64,000 nt of DNA from Prochlorococcus marinus CUG1438 (lineage in GTDB: Bacteria > Cyanobacteriota > Cyanobacteriia > PCC-6307 > Cyanobiaceae). The notes beneath the pieces are model-generated. The model worked only from the letters and a program-made list of their open reading frames with translations. It made no database searches and had not been told where the DNA came from. This document shows, piece by piece, positions 44,489-54,459 of the stretch. Position 1 is the first letter of the stretch. Each line of letters starts with the position of its first letter. The translations under genes and the position numbers were made by a program. The stretch is from the NCBI GenBank assembly GCA_017644325.1, contig JAEPLS010000001.1:1-64000 (forward strand). Direction: 5' to 3'.

Positions 44489-45613
44489 CTATTTTTTAAC
44501 CAGTAGTGAATCTGGTGAAATATACATCGCATCGCCATAAGAGAAGAATCTAAATTTTTCTTTTATGGCTTTCTTATACAAATCTAATAATCTTTCTCTA
44601 CCAATCATTGCACTTACTAAAAGTAATAATGAACTCTTAGGAAGATGAAAATTAGTTAATAATCCATCAACTACATTAAATTTATAACCCGGCTTAATTA
44701 CTAAATCTACGTACATCGCTATGGGAATAAAGTCATTAATTTCTTGAGAATAACAACTTTCAAGAGCTCTTACACTTGTCGTCCCAATAGCTATTATTTT
44801 TCTATCTGTTTTCTTTATTCTTTTTATTTCCTCCACTACTTCCTTATTAACACTTACCCATTCTTTATGAAGTTTTAAGTTACTTAAATCTTCTTGGTCA
44901 ATTGGTTTGAATGTTCCATAGCCCACGTGCAAAGTTATCGGTAAAATTTTTACTCCTTTTTTTTTAAGATTGGAAATAAGACTTTTGCTTAAGTGTAAAC
45001 CAGCTGTTGGTGCAGCAACTGCCCCCGGATTAGTTGCATACTCAGTTTGATAACTTTTCTCATGAAAAGATTCTTCTTCAGAATTTTTTATATAAGGCGG
45101 GAGAGGGATTTCCCCGTATTTATCAAGAAGATCATTCATTGAATTGAGATCAGTTATGTTTTCAGGAAATCGAATAAATCTCCCTCCAGTTTCTTCATCA
45201 ACCCCATCAACCATCAAATTAATATCTTTTGCAGAAGGAGATTTTAATTTTATTTTTCTATTTACTTTTAACTTTTTCGCTGGCTTTGCCAAACATAACC
45301 AAACACATTCATGGGATCTTTCTAAGACTAATAATTCGACTAACGTCCTATTTTCTAATTCAACCTTTACCCTTGCCTTCATTACTTTAGTATTATTTAC
45401 CACCACAAGATCGCCTTTTCTTAATTCATCTAAAAGATTCTTGGTAAATTTATTAGTTAGGCAATTCTCCTTTAAAACACTATTTCTAACTATCATCATT
45501 CTTGATTCATGCCTTATTGCAGAAGGTTTACTAGCAATTAATGAAGGATCTAGAAAGTAATCATAAGCTTCAAGCTTATAATCTCTTCCTTCATTGTTAA
45601 TTTGAGAAATCAA
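44489..45613 (-). CDS. queA: tRNA preQ1(34) S-adenosylmethionine ribosyltransferase-isomerase
   Basis: QueA transfers and isomerises ribose from SAM onto preQ1 to give epoxyqueuosine in tRNA anticodons. The 374-residue protein has YDYFLDPSLIASKP with RHESRMMI, NNTKVMKARV, YATNPGAVAAPTAGLHLSK, LHVGYGTFKP, IAIGTTSVRALES and TNFHLPKSSLLLLVSAMIG. These are strong QueA motifs. Start is TTG at 45613. It is convergent with cysK (2 bases) and follows pdhC after 6 bases. Confidence 0.95.
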   Translation of the reverse strand: MISQINNEGRDYKLEAYDYFLDPSLIASKPSAIRHESRMMIVRNSVLKENCLTNKFTKNLLDELRKGDLVVVNNTKVMKARVKVELENRTLVELLVLERSHECVWLCLAKPAKKLKVNRKIKLKSPSAKDINLMVDGVDEETGGRFIRFPENITDLNSMNDLLDKYGEIPLPPYIKNSEEESFHEKSYQTEYATNPGAVAAPTAGLHLSKSLISNLKKKGVKILPITLHVGYGTFKPIDQEDLSNLKLHKEWVSVNKEVVEEIKRIKKTDRKIIAIGTTSVRALESCYSQEINDFIPIAMYVDLVIKPGYKFNVVDGLLTNFHLPKSSLLLLVSAMIGRERLLDLYKKAIKEKFRFFSYGDAMYISPDSLLVKK

Positions 45614-45619
45614 CTAAAT

Positions 45620-46987
45620 TTAAGATACAAGTGTCTCTGGCTCATTTTCTATAAGGGAAGCTAAGTCTTTCAAGAATGAAGCTCCATCAGCTCCATAGAT
45701 CACTCTGTGATCAGCTGTAAGATTTACTTGCATTATTTTTTTAACAGATATTGAACCATCACTATTAGCTACAACAGTTGGTTTCGATGATGCTATCGCT
45801 AAGATCGCACCGGTCCCTGGGGGTAGTATTGCGTCAAATCTATCAACACCAAACATACCAAGGTTAGATAAGGTAAATGTCCCCGTTGAGTATTCATCTG
45901 GTTCTAATTGTTTTGATCTCGATCTTTTTACGAGATCTTTCCATTCCCTAGATAATTCAAATAAATCAGTATTGCATGGTTCTTTTAATACTGGAGTTAT
46001 TAGTCCCCCATCTTCCATCGCAACAGCAACAGCAATATTTATATTTTCTGGATAAGAAATTCCATTTTCTGAAAAGCTTGAGTTAACTTGAGGATGTTTC
46101 TTTAGTGTCTTTGCAACTGCTTTTACAAGTAAAGCAGTCATAGTAACTCCATTCTGTTTTACCTTTTTGTAAAAATTATCTAATTTATCTGTATTGATAG
46201 AGTAACCCACCCTAAAACATGGAACATCTAAACTAGATTCCATATTTTTATTTACCGCTTTTTGAAGAGTATTAAATTGAACTGTTTCTCCAGGACTACC
46301 AAAACTATTTCCTGAAGTTTCTGGTTTACTTTCAACTCCCAAATTTGCACCAGGAATACTTGCAGGAGAACTACCTTCTCCTATCCATGGTATAGAAACA
46401 GGTTGGCCATTAGCTTTTAAAATATCATCGGCTTGAATCCTTCCGTGAGGGCCAGATCCATGAATCTTTGCTAAATCAACACCCATTTGAGAGGCTAATT
46501 TTTTAGCTCTTGGAGATGCAATTATCCTCGAAGAAACATTACTTGTTGCGGCATTAATTTGATTGACATTAAAAGATGGGAGAGGCTTTTCACTCTTTAA
46601 GACGACTTCTTCAGCTTCTTTCTTGATATTTTCAGTCTGGATTACTGGTTTTTCTTCGGTTTTATTGCTTACCAATTCAAGTTGGTCTGAAGTTGAGATT
46701 TCGGGTTGAGTTCCTTTATTTTGTTCTTGAACTGAGGCTATCTCATTCTCATTTTCTACAATGAGACCAATAGTTTCTCCAACAGGTGCAGTGCTACCAG
46801 CAGGCATTAAAACTGCTGCAAGATATCCATCTTGAAAAGATTCAACATCCATATCTGCCTTGTCAGATTCAACAACCAAGACAGATTCGCCTCTTTCAAC
46901 CTTATCTCCCGGATTTTTCAACCATTCCACAATCTTGCCCTCCGTCATAGTAGAACTCAAGGCAGGCATGAATATTTCGTGAGACAT
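45620..46987 (-). CDS. pdhC: Dihydrolipoamide acetyltransferase (E2 of pyruvate dehydrogenase)
   Basis: This 455-residue E2 subunit has one N-terminal lipoyl domain with the lipoylated Lys in VESDKADMDVES, a long flexible linker (about 80-165), an E3/E1-binding domain SPRAKKLASQMGVDLAKIHG, and the catalytic acyltransferase domain with the active-site His in ADHRVIYGADGASF. It transfers acetyl to CoA in the pyruvate dehydrogenase complex. The lipoate ligase gene lipB lies about 2.7 kb upstream. A 218-base gene-free leader (46988-47205) precedes it. Confidence 0.94.
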   Translation of the reverse strand: MSHEIFMPALSSTMTEGKIVEWLKNPGDKVERGESVLVVESDKADMDVESFQDGYLAAVLMPAGSTAPVGETIGLIVENENEIASVQEQNKGTQPEISTSDQLELVSNKTEEKPVIQTENIKKEAEEVVLKSEKPLPSFNVNQINAATSNVSSRIIASPRAKKLASQMGVDLAKIHGSGPHGRIQADDILKANGQPVSIPWIGEGSSPASIPGANLGVESKPETSGNSFGSPGETVQFNTLQKAVNKNMESSLDVPCFRVGYSINTDKLDNFYKKVKQNGVTMTALLVKAVAKTLKKHPQVNSSFSENGISYPENINIAVAVAMEDGGLITPVLKEPCNTDLFELSREWKDLVKRSRSKQLEPDEYSTGTFTLSNLGMFGVDRFDAILPPGTGAILAIASSKPTVVANSDGSISVKKIMQVNLTADHRVIYGADGASFLKDLASLIENEPETLVS

Positions 46988-47205
46988 AAGAAAATTGTTA
47001 TTGCATAAGTTTTAAGGGATTTTTACCAAACTTTCAAAAGTTTTTATGATTAAGAACCCTTTTAACTCTTGATTTAATTATACGAAATCATGTTCACAGT
47101 GGGAACTCTTAAAACTTAAGAAAGTAATAATTTAGATCGATTAGAGTTTAAAACTTTTCGAAATTAAGGTTTATTTATATTTATCAAAAATACTAAATCT
47201 TTTTT

Positions 47206-47649
47206 TTAATTATTATCTATAGATTGAATAACTCCATCTTTTACCGTAATCGAGACTTGCATTTTTTCAATAAGATTGTCGCCCACAGTGACATCACAGA
47301 AACTATCCACTTGCCCTTGATCAACAATTTCGTCCATTTTTAATTCGCGAACTTGACTCTGTTGTTGAAGTAGATTTCTTTTTTGTTCTTCAATTTCATT
47401 TCGTTTTGCTGCGACTTGTTGTTGCACCTGACTAACCTGTTCTTGAACCCTTGGATCTAGAGGATTAACCGATTGGGATCTAATATTATTTACTATTTGC
47501 TGCCCCTCCTGCTCCAGTTGCGATAATTGCTGATCAATGTTTGAAATTGCTTTACTTAATTCTTTTTCAGCATCTTCCTTCCAAGTTGGTGTTACTACAG
47601 CTTTAATAGCTATTGAGCGCTTTATAGATATTGAGTTTTTTGTTTCCAT
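47206..47649 (-). CDS. YlqD-like coiled-coil protein
   Basis: This 147-residue protein has a long Gln-rich helical middle (LSQLEQEGQQIVNNIRSQ, VQQQVAAKRNEIEEQKRN) between short beta-rich ends, with GDNLIEKMQVSITVKDGVI at the C-terminus. This resembles the YlqD/DUF family found in cyanobacteria and Firmicutes. No function is known. It is leftward, with pdhC downstream across a 218-base gap. Confidence 0.7.
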   Translation of the reverse strand: METKNSISIKRSIAIKAVVTPTWKEDAEKELSKAISNIDQQLSQLEQEGQQIVNNIRSQSVNPLDPRVQEQVSQVQQQVAAKRNEIEEQKRNLLQQQSQVRELKMDEIVDQGQVDSFCDVTVGDNLIEKMQVSITVKDGVIQSIDNN

Positions 47650-47687
47650 AAAAAATTAAATCACCTTTTCAATATAGATAGAACAAA

Positions 47688-49631
47688 TCAAATTTTCTTA
47701 CTAAATTTGTTTTCATACATATTTTCTATTTGTAATGAATACTTTTTTTCTATTTCTTTTCTTTTTTGTTTAAGAGTTTGTGTTAACAACCCATTTTCTA
47801 GAGTAAAGGCATCAACAAAATAACAATCTAATATTTGTTCTTCTGATCTTGCTCCTAATCGACTTTTAAGCAAATTATTAATTTGTGATTTGAAAAATGT
47901 ACCAATATTCTTATTTAGGTTTAATTTTGAAAGATCTTCTTCGAAAAACTTGCTTTTAACCAATTCGACATTAGGAACTACAAGGGCTGTTAAACATTTC
48001 TTATCTTGTCCTACTAGTTGAATCTGATTAATAAATTCAGAACTAAGGATTTCAGTCTCAAGCGGATTCGGCTCTATATTTTCACCACTTGATAACACTA
48101 TTGTATCCTTGGCTCTTCCTGTTATAAATAGAGAACCATTTGGTATAAGAAACCCTAAATCACCAGTATCAAACCAACCATCCTTGGATAAAACATCTTT
48201 TGTAGCTATTTCATTGTTAAGATAACCTTTCATTACTTGCGGCCCCTTAACAAGAATTTTTCCGACTTCTCTGAACTTCAGAATCTTTTTTTTATCATCA
48301 TTCACTATTTTGATTTCAGTAAATGCTAGAGGCTGACCAGATGATCCTCTAACATTTAATTCTCTTCTTCTACAAGTTAATACTGGACTAGTTTCTGTGA
48401 GTCCATACCCTACCAAAACATCTACACCTAAAGACTCAAAAAAAAGATCCACATGTTCTGGCAATGCACCTCCGCCGTTAATGGGAAATTTCAGTTTTTC
48501 TCCGCATAGTTTTCTAAGAATATTCGGCCATAAAAAAATAGTAGACAATTTATGTAAAGGATACCGGCTAATAACAGAAACTAGTAAGGGGATTTTTGAC
48601 CTAAAAGTTGTTTGATTGATATCTAAATTTCTTATCTTTCTTAGACTTCTTTTGAAAACTGAACTATTACTTATCAAAAACTTAATAAGTTTTTGCTTTT
48701 TGGAAGGCATTTTTTTCAACGCCTGATAAAAACCATCATGTATTGCCTCCCATAGTCTTGGGACAGTAGCCATGACAACAGGTTTTACTTGTGTGATATC
48801 ATCTTTCAGAAATTTTGGAATTGTATAGTATTGAGAACAACCACAAGAAAAAAAGAAGTATTCAGCGCTCCTCTCATAAGAATGCCAGATAGGCAAAACG
48901 CTTAATACAGAGGTCCCTGGTTCTGGATCAGCGATATAAGCTAAATTGATTATTTGATGTAAAAAATTTGCATGCGTCAGTGGGACACCTTTAGGTTTTC
49001 CTGTTGTCCCAGAAGTGTAAAGAATAGTAGCGACGTCATCAAGTCCTGGATTAAATTTTTCAAGATTATTATTTTGTGAATTTTCTTTTTCTACTGAACT
49101 TATAAATTTACTCCAACTTATTAAACTTTCAAATTGTTCATCTTCTAAATTGATTATAAATTTCAGTCTTTTTTTTAATTCTTCTCTATTGTTTAACTTT
49201 AGCCAAATCTCCTTAGACTGAACTATTAGACCTACTGAATTAGAGTGCTCAATAATATATTCTAATTCTACTGGAGGAGAATTAATACCTCTAACTGCAT
49301 TTATAGCTCCTAAACGCATTAAGCCTTGATCTACAACTAGCCACCTTGGAGAATTTTCAGATATTACAGTAACAACATCACCCTTTACTAAACCATAATT
49401 TTTAAAACAAAAAGAGACTTTTGTTATTAAATCAGCCAGCTCAGAATAAGAAAATTTTTCTTTGTATTTCCCTCTTAAATCGGAAACAGCTAAAGTATCA
49501 CCAAATTTAATTTTTAATTTTTCCCAAATTTGATCTATGTGATGAAGGTTCTTAATAAAATCTCTACTTATAGCAAATTTATCTTTTTTAGAAAGAGGTT
49601 TGGCTGAATGCCAATACGCTAGATCACTCAT
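47688..49631 (-). CDS. Long-chain acyl-CoA/ACP synthetase (AMP-forming)
   Basis: This 647-residue ANL-superfamily enzyme has the P-loop LYTSGTTGKPKGVPLTH, the adenine motif GYGLTETSP, DGWFDTGDLG and the C-terminal hinge/lysine region GRAKDTIVLSSGENIEP with a final LTQTLKQKRKEI. It activates fatty acids. In cyanobacteria the single such enzyme (Aas) usually charges acyl carrier protein and recycles free fatty acids; this homologue probably does the same, which is inferred. lipB lies 27 bases upstream. Confidence 0.9.
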   Translation of the reverse strand: MSDLAYWHSAKPLSKKDKFAISRDFIKNLHHIDQIWEKLKIKFGDTLAVSDLRGKYKEKFSYSELADLITKVSFCFKNYGLVKGDVVTVISENSPRWLVVDQGLMRLGAINAVRGINSPPVELEYIIEHSNSVGLIVQSKEIWLKLNNREELKKRLKFIINLEDEQFESLISWSKFISSVEKENSQNNNLEKFNPGLDDVATILYTSGTTGKPKGVPLTHANFLHQIINLAYIADPEPGTSVLSVLPIWHSYERSAEYFFFSCGCSQYYTIPKFLKDDITQVKPVVMATVPRLWEAIHDGFYQALKKMPSKKQKLIKFLISNSSVFKRSLRKIRNLDINQTTFRSKIPLLVSVISRYPLHKLSTIFLWPNILRKLCGEKLKFPINGGGALPEHVDLFFESLGVDVLVGYGLTETSPVLTCRRRELNVRGSSGQPLAFTEIKIVNDDKKKILKFREVGKILVKGPQVMKGYLNNEIATKDVLSKDGWFDTGDLGFLIPNGSLFITGRAKDTIVLSSGENIEPNPLETEILSSEFINQIQLVGQDKKCLTALVVPNVELVKSKFFEEDLSKLNLNKNIGTFFKSQINNLLKSRLGARSEEQILDCYFVDAFTLENGLLTQTLKQKRKEIEKKYSLQIENMYENKFSKKI

Positions 49632-49658
49632 ATTAAATTAATTTTAAAATTTTAATTT

Positions 49659-50309
49659 CTATTTTGATACAAAATCAAAATTAAATTCTTCCTGAATGAT
49701 TTTTTTAACAATTCTCTTGACTTCTTGAATATTTAAATTTTTGTTGTAATCAATCATATTTGCCATAAGACAATTTTCTATTCCGCAAGGAACAATTTTA
49801 TTAAAGTTTTCTAATTCGCAGTTAATATTGATTGAAAATCCATTTATTGTAATCCATCTTTTACAGCCAATTCCAATTGAGGCAATTTTCTTATTTCCTA
49901 TCCAAACACCAGTAAACCCTTTTCTAGAGTGACATTCTATATTAAAAGTTCCAAGGATTTTTATAATAATTTCTTCAATTTTTCTTAAGTACCAATTTAA
50001 ATCTTTATTAAAATTTTTCAAATCTAAAACCAAATACGTTACTAATTGTCCTGGCATATGACAAGTTACCTCTCCACCTCTATCAATCTTAAAAACATCA
50101 TATTTAGAATCATTCAGAGAAAATAGTAAATTATCGTAATTAGATCCTCTCCCCAATGTATAACAGAGTTGATGCTCCCCTATCCAAATAAAATCAGGGT
50201 TAGAATTATCTAAAATCAATGCCTCCTGATATTCTTTTTGTAATTTGTAAATATCATTAAAAGAAGAAATATTATCAGGTTGTTTAATTATTGCTGTTCT
50301 ATTTTCCAT
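49659..50309 (-). CDS. lipB: Lipoyl(octanoyl) transferase
   Basis: LipB moves octanoyl from ACP to lipoyl domains. The 216-residue protein has [40 protein letters not shown], the catalytic Lys in [11 protein letters not shown] and the catalytic Cys in [12 protein letters not shown]. All expected residues are present. It would serve the PDH E2 (pdhC) and the glycine cleavage system. It diverges from hpf, with 44 bases between. Confidence 0.93.
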   Translation of the reverse strand: MENRTAIIKQPDNISSFNDIYKLQKEYQEALILDNSNPDFIWIGEHQLCYTLGRGSNYDNLLFSLNDSKYDVFKIDRGGEVTCHMPGQLVTYLVLDLKNFNKDLNWYLRKIEEIIIKILGTFNIECHSRKGFTGVWIGNKKIASIGIGCKRWITINGFSININCELENFNKIVPCGIENCLMANMIDYNKNLNIQEVKRIVKKIIQEEFNFDFVSK

Positions 50310-50353
50310 ATTTAAGTAGATTTAGAAAGTAAGTAAATATTTTTAGATTTGTT

Positions 50354-50938
50354 ATGAAAATTTTAATCCATGGAAAGAATCTTGAGCTCACTGGAGCATT
50401 AAAAGAATATACTGAGGCAAAGATAGAAAAAGCAACTCATCACTATAAGGATATCGTTAAAGAAGCTGACATACACCTTTCAATAGAAAAGAATCCAAGA
50501 GTCTCGTTCCAAACTGCAGAAGTTACTATTTTCGCAAATGGTACAGTGATTAGAGCTGAAGAAAAAACTGAAAATCTATACTCAAGCATTGACTTAGTTT
50601 CAAATAAACTTTGTAGAAAATTACGCAAATACAAAGAAAGAAATAATAAAACAACTCATAATAAACAATTTAAAAATAAAGATTCTTTACCAAGTGAAAG
50701 TATGGAATCAAATTTTTTAGATAAAGCTTTATTTAAAGAAGGAACTGAAGCAAGTCTGCCTGAGCCATCTATAAAAAATAAATACTTTGAAATGACTCCA
50801 ATTTCATCAGAAGAAGCAAGAAAACAATTAGATCTAATTGATCATGATTTTTATGTTTTTCGAAATAAGAAAAATAACGAACTTCAAGTTATATACAAAA
50901 GGAATCATGGAGGTTATGGCCTGATTCAATCTAAATAA
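50354..50938 (+). CDS. hpf: Long-form ribosome hibernation promoting factor
   Basis: This 194-residue protein has an N-terminal S30AE domain (KILIHGKNLELTGALKEYTE, then HLSIEKNPRVSFQTAEVTIFANG) and a C-terminal dimerisation domain (YFEMTPISSEEARKQLDLIDHD, FYVFRNKKNNELQVIYKR), joined by a Ser/Lys-rich linker. The long form joins ribosomes into 100S dimers. The Synechocystis homologue LrtA is light-repressed, and darkness is the natural signal for this gene too. deoC follows after 7 bases. Confidence 0.92.
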   Translation: MKILIHGKNLELTGALKEYTEAKIEKATHHYKDIVKEADIHLSIEKNPRVSFQTAEVTIFANGTVIRAEEKTENLYSSIDLVSNKLCRKLRKYKERNNKTTHNKQFKNKDSLPSESMESNFLDKALFKEGTEASLPEPSIKNKYFEMTPISSEEARKQLDLIDHDFYVFRNKKNNELQVIYKRNHGGYGLIQSK

Positions 50939-50945
50939 CTTTTAA

Positions 50946-51605
50946 ATGGCAAACATTGAATATGAATTAAACGAGAAAATTCATGCGATTATTATTAATC
51001 CCTATCTAAGGTGGGAAGATTTCTGTGCGAATTGCGATTTAATAAAAAAATACAACATTAAGAATATTTCTTCTTCAGTAAATTATTTAGCTGATTTTAA
51101 AAACCGTTTGACCAATTACAGCGCAAACATAAACGCACTTATTTCCTACCCTTTAGCAGATTTACCAGTTTCATTTATTGAAGAATTGGTCTGTTTTGCA
51201 AAAGATAACGGAGCAAATGGAATTGAATATATCCCAAATTTTATAAATTTATCCAAGAAAAACTCAGAAACCTTCGCTTCTGAAATTGAACAAGTTAAGT
51301 TATCTGGATTACCAGTTACAATAATCATAAATAAATCAAAACTTCAAGAAGAAGTTTTTTCTAATGTGATAGAAATATGCTTGGAATTAGGAATAAAAAA
51401 TTTTCAATTCGGGGACGGATTTGGGCCTCCTATTACATCAGATGATATTGCCGAAATCCTGAAAATTATAGGCTCTCCAAATCAAATCAAAGTTGTAGGT
51501 GGTATAAAAAAACTTACTCAAATTATTGATTTGTTTGATAATGGAATCACTTGCGTAGGGACTTCAAATTTTTCTGAGATTTTTCAAGAATTAAAAGTTA
51601 TTTAA
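50946..51605 (+). CDS. deoC: Deoxyribose-phosphate aldolase
   Basis: This 219-residue TIM-barrel protein resembles DeoC, which splits deoxyribose-5-phosphate. It has NALISYPLADLPVSFIEELVCFAKDNGANGIEYIP, the region GLPVTIIINKSKLQEEV at the Schiff-base position, and KVVGGIKKL with the second conserved Lys. The usual GAPADIGFYRT signature is not evident and the match is distant, so substrate choice is less certain. It is directly followed by recO, whose ATG touches its stop. Confidence 0.75.
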   Translation: MANIEYELNEKIHAIIINPYLRWEDFCANCDLIKKYNIKNISSSVNYLADFKNRLTNYSANINALISYPLADLPVSFIEELVCFAKDNGANGIEYIPNFINLSKKNSETFASEIEQVKLSGLPVTIIINKSKLQEEVFSNVIEICLELGIKNFQFGDGFGPPITSDDIAEILKIIGSPNQIKVVGGIKKLTQIIDLFDNGITCVGTSNFSEIFQELKVI

Positions 51606-52391
51606 ATGTCTGGTTCTGGGGAATGTCGATTAGAGGGTCTCTGCATTAAGTCTTCTCCATTAGGAGAGAATGATAGGTTAATAACCATCCTTACAGATGA
51701 GCAAGGAATAGTTCGATTAGCTGTACCTGGTGCGCGCCGGCCAAAAAGTAGTCTTGCAGCCACTACACCATTAACATACATGAGTTTGCAAATTTTTGGC
51801 AAAAGAAACCTTAAATCTGTACGTCAAATAAAAATCTTAAAAAGCTATTCTGGTCTTGGGAAAAATATTGAATGTCTTGCAGCCGCTCAAGCAATAACAG
51901 AATTAACATTTTTATTAGTAGGTAATAATGATAAGCAACAAAACTACTTGTCATGTGTTCTCGCTCATTTAGATAGGATTTGTTTATATGAAGAATCTAA
52001 AGAAGAAGATATTAAAATTCTTTCAATGAGTATTCAATCTTTAATACATCTATTGGCGATAGGTGGAATTAATTTACCAATTCATCATTGCTGTAAAACG
52101 GGAGATTCTATTATTCCACCTTTAGGAAATTGGGAATGGAGTTGTTATTATTTGCCAAATGAAGGTTTTTCATCTATCGAAGATCCGCAAAGTAACCTAA
52201 AAATTAATGCCTCTGAAGTTGCTTTATTACAGAGACTTCTTTTTCCCGAGTTACCAATAAAGTCGAATGGAGAATTATTAGGACCAAAAAAAGTTTGGCT
52301 TAAAATATTATTTATTCTTGAAACTTGGATCTATACCCAATTAGAGAAAGATCTATCTTCACTAAAAATGTTGCGAGAATTATATAGTTAA
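51606..52391 (+). CDS. recO: DNA repair protein RecO
   Basis: RecO anneals single strands and helps load RecA with RecR. The 261-residue protein has the N-terminal OB-fold region CRLEGLCIKSSPLGENDRLITIL, VRLAVPGARRPKSSLAATT and a helical C-terminal part with HCCKTG at the position of the zinc-site Cys. The ATG at 51606 follows the deoC stop immediately. RecO proteins vary strongly, so assignment rests on the N-terminus and length. Confidence 0.85.
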   Translation: MSGSGECRLEGLCIKSSPLGENDRLITILTDEQGIVRLAVPGARRPKSSLAATTPLTYMSLQIFGKRNLKSVRQIKILKSYSGLGKNIECLAAAQAITELTFLLVGNNDKQQNYLSCVLAHLDRICLYEESKEEDIKILSMSIQSLIHLLAIGGINLPIHHCCKTGDSIIPPLGNWEWSCYYLPNEGFSSIEDPQSNLKINASEVALLQRLLFPELPIKSNGELLGPKKVWLKILFILETWIYTQLEKDLSSLKMLRELYS

Positions 52392-52476
52392 CTCCTTTAA
52401 ATCAAAATAAATTTCTTTAAAATTATGGTCTTTGTTGCTTTGACTGTTAATTTAATAAATAGTTAATTTAATTATT

Positions 52477-53643
52477 GTGGTTCATATTGCCTGGCTGGGT
52501 AAAAAATCTCCTTTTTGTGGGAATGTAACTTATGGCAATTCAACTACTGAAAATTTAAAGGCCAGAGGTCATAAAATTAGTTTTATTCATTTTGATAATC
52601 CCTCTACTTCAAATTCATCAAAACCATTATTTCTGGCAAATGATCCTGACGTAAGTCTCCCATATTTAATTAAGTCACAAGTTTATACAATTCCTTCCCC
52701 AAGAGCGGAAAAAGAGTTGAGGCAATCATTAAAAAGATTAAAACCAGATATCGTACACGCCAGTCTTACTCTATCTCCTTTAGACTTTAGACTTCCAGAA
52801 CTTTGTAATGCAATAAAAGTCCCGCTGATAGGAACATTTCATCCAGCATTTGATGCTAATAATAGAAATTTAACAGCAAGTACTCAACAACTAACGTATC
52901 AACTTTATGCTCCCACTCTCTCTAAGTTCGATAAAATCATCATTTTTTCAGAACCTCAAAAAAATGTTCTTGAAAAATTAGGAGTACCTAAAGAAAAACA
53001 AATAATTATTCCAAACGGAGTTGATGAAAATATTTGGAAACCCTTTTGCCAAAAAAATAAAAAATATGATTATGTAAAAAATAAACTAGGAAATGAAAGA
53101 ATCTTTTTATATATGGGAAGGATTGCTAATGAAAAAAATATTGAAGCCCTTTTACGTTCTTGGCGACAAATAAAAAACAATAATTGTAAATTAGTTATAG
53201 TTGGAGATGGACCTATGAAGCCGACACTTGAAAATGGTTTTTCTAACATTAGTAAAGATAAATTATTTTGGTGGGGTGCCGAATTAGATTTAGAAACTAG
53301 GGTAGCAATAATGCAAATAGCAGAAGTATTTTTCTTACCAAGCTTAGTAGAGGGTTTGTCTTTGTCACTTTTAGAAGCAATGTCAACTGGTACTGCATGC
53401 ATAGCTACAGATGCAGGAGCTGATGGTGAAGTTTTAGATAACGGAGCAGGAATAGTAATTTCAACTGATAATGTGGCTACACAATTAAAAACAATAATCC
53501 CAATTCTTATAGAACACCCTTCATTTACAAAAGATCTTGGAGAGAAAGCTAGGGAAAGGGTACTTCAGCGGTATACAATTACCAAAAATATAAATTCACT
53601 AGAGAAAGTTTATATGAACTTAAAGGATGATTTTAAAAACTAA
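52477..53643 (+). CDS. Glycosyltransferase family 4 protein
   Basis: This 388-residue retaining GT-B enzyme has a nucleotide-sugar site with LYMGRIANEKNIEALLRSW, GDGPMKPTL and VFFLPSLVEGLSLSLLEAMSTGTACIATDAGADGE, the E-x7-E style motif of GT4. The N-terminal half begins MVHIAWLGKKSPFCGNVTYG, unlike the sulfolipid enzyme SqdX. The acceptor is unknown; lipid or cell-wall sugar transfer is plausible. Start is GTG at 52477. It overlaps the 3' end of the convergent proC by four bases. Confidence 0.82.
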   Translation: MVHIAWLGKKSPFCGNVTYGNSTTENLKARGHKISFIHFDNPSTSNSSKPLFLANDPDVSLPYLIKSQVYTIPSPRAEKELRQSLKRLKPDIVHASLTLSPLDFRLPELCNAIKVPLIGTFHPAFDANNRNLTASTQQLTYQLYAPTLSKFDKIIIFSEPQKNVLEKLGVPKEKQIIIPNGVDENIWKPFCQKNKKYDYVKNKLGNERIFLYMGRIANEKNIEALLRSWRQIKNNNCKLVIVGDGPMKPTLENGFSNISKDKLFWWGAELDLETRVAIMQIAEVFFLPSLVEGLSLSLLEAMSTGTACIATDAGADGEVLDNGAGIVISTDNVATQLKTIIPILIEHPSFTKDLGEKARERVLQRYTITKNINSLEKVYMNLKDDFKN

Positions 53644-54452
53644 TTAAAATCCTTACTTCGGTTACTAGCTGAAACTATTGCTTCAATTAAAGCTGACCTT
53701 ATACTTTTCTTTTCTAAAACCCTCAATGCAGAGATAGTTGTTCCTCCTGGCGAAGTTACTAAATTTTTAAGCTCGGAAGTAGTTAGATTTTTTTCTTTAA
53801 TTAAACTAATAGTCCCTAATATCATATCCATAACAAGTTCTTCTGAGAGTATTTTTGGCAATCCACCGCTCAACCCACCATCACTAAGCGCTTCTATTAT
53901 TAAAGCAATTATTGCAGGTCCTGATGACGTTAAAGCTAAAAATATATCAAGATAATCTTCAGTAAATTCATAGATTTTACTAGTATTTTCAAATAATTTC
54001 TTTGTAAATTGTTTCTGATCTTTTGTAATTTTTTCACCCCAAGCAATTCCTGTTAAACCCTTTCCAACAGTGATTGGAATATTTGTAACTATTCTCACAC
54101 AATTATGGTTAGGGAATTTTTGCGCAAGTCTATCTATTGAAACTCCCGCAAGTATTGAGACTAATAAATTGTCCTTGGTTTCTAAATTTTTAGCCTCAAT
54201 TATATCTTTAAGATGTTGGGGTTTTACTGAAAGAAGTTTAAACTTACAATCCCAAATTATTTCTGAACCTTTAGTACATGATTTATAGACGTTTATATGA
54301 TGTTTATAATTTGATCTTATATTTTCTAAACTTTTTTGAGAATTTACTAAACAATAAACGTTCTTTGGCTGAATTAATTCTTTATCTAATAGAGGAGTAA
54401 TTATAGCTTTTGCAATGTTTCCAAAACCAATAATCGCAATTTTATCAGTCAC
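53640..54452 (-). CDS. proC: Pyrroline-5-carboxylate reductase
   Basis: ProC reduces pyrroline-5-carboxylate to proline. The 270-residue protein has the NAD(P) motif AIIGFGNIAKAII, LLSVKPQHLKDI, VRIVTNIPITVGKG and the C-terminal ALTSSGPAIIALIIEALSDGGLSGGL with VTSPGGTTISALRVLE. Start is GTG at 54452. sepF lies 7 bases upstream on the same strand, followed further upstream by pipY and pipX, a linkage seen in many cyanobacteria. Confidence 0.94.
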   Translation of the reverse strand: MTDKIAIIGFGNIAKAIITPLLDKELIQPKNVYCLVNSQKSLENIRSNYKHHINVYKSCTKGSEIIWDCKFKLLSVKPQHLKDIIEAKNLETKDNLLVSILAGVSIDRLAQKFPNHNCVRIVTNIPITVGKGLTGIAWGEKITKDQKQFTKKLFENTSKIYEFTEDYLDIFLALTSSGPAIIALIIEALSDGGLSGGLPKILSEELVMDMILGTISLIKEKNLTTSELKNLVTSPGGTTISALRVLEKKSIRSALIEAIVSASNRSKDFN

Positions 54453-54459
54453 AGATTAA

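Noticed and set aside
45144-45560. 138-codon plus-strand frame inside queA
   Set aside because: It lies wholly antisense to a well-supported gene and has low-complexity Phe/Asn/Ser composition.
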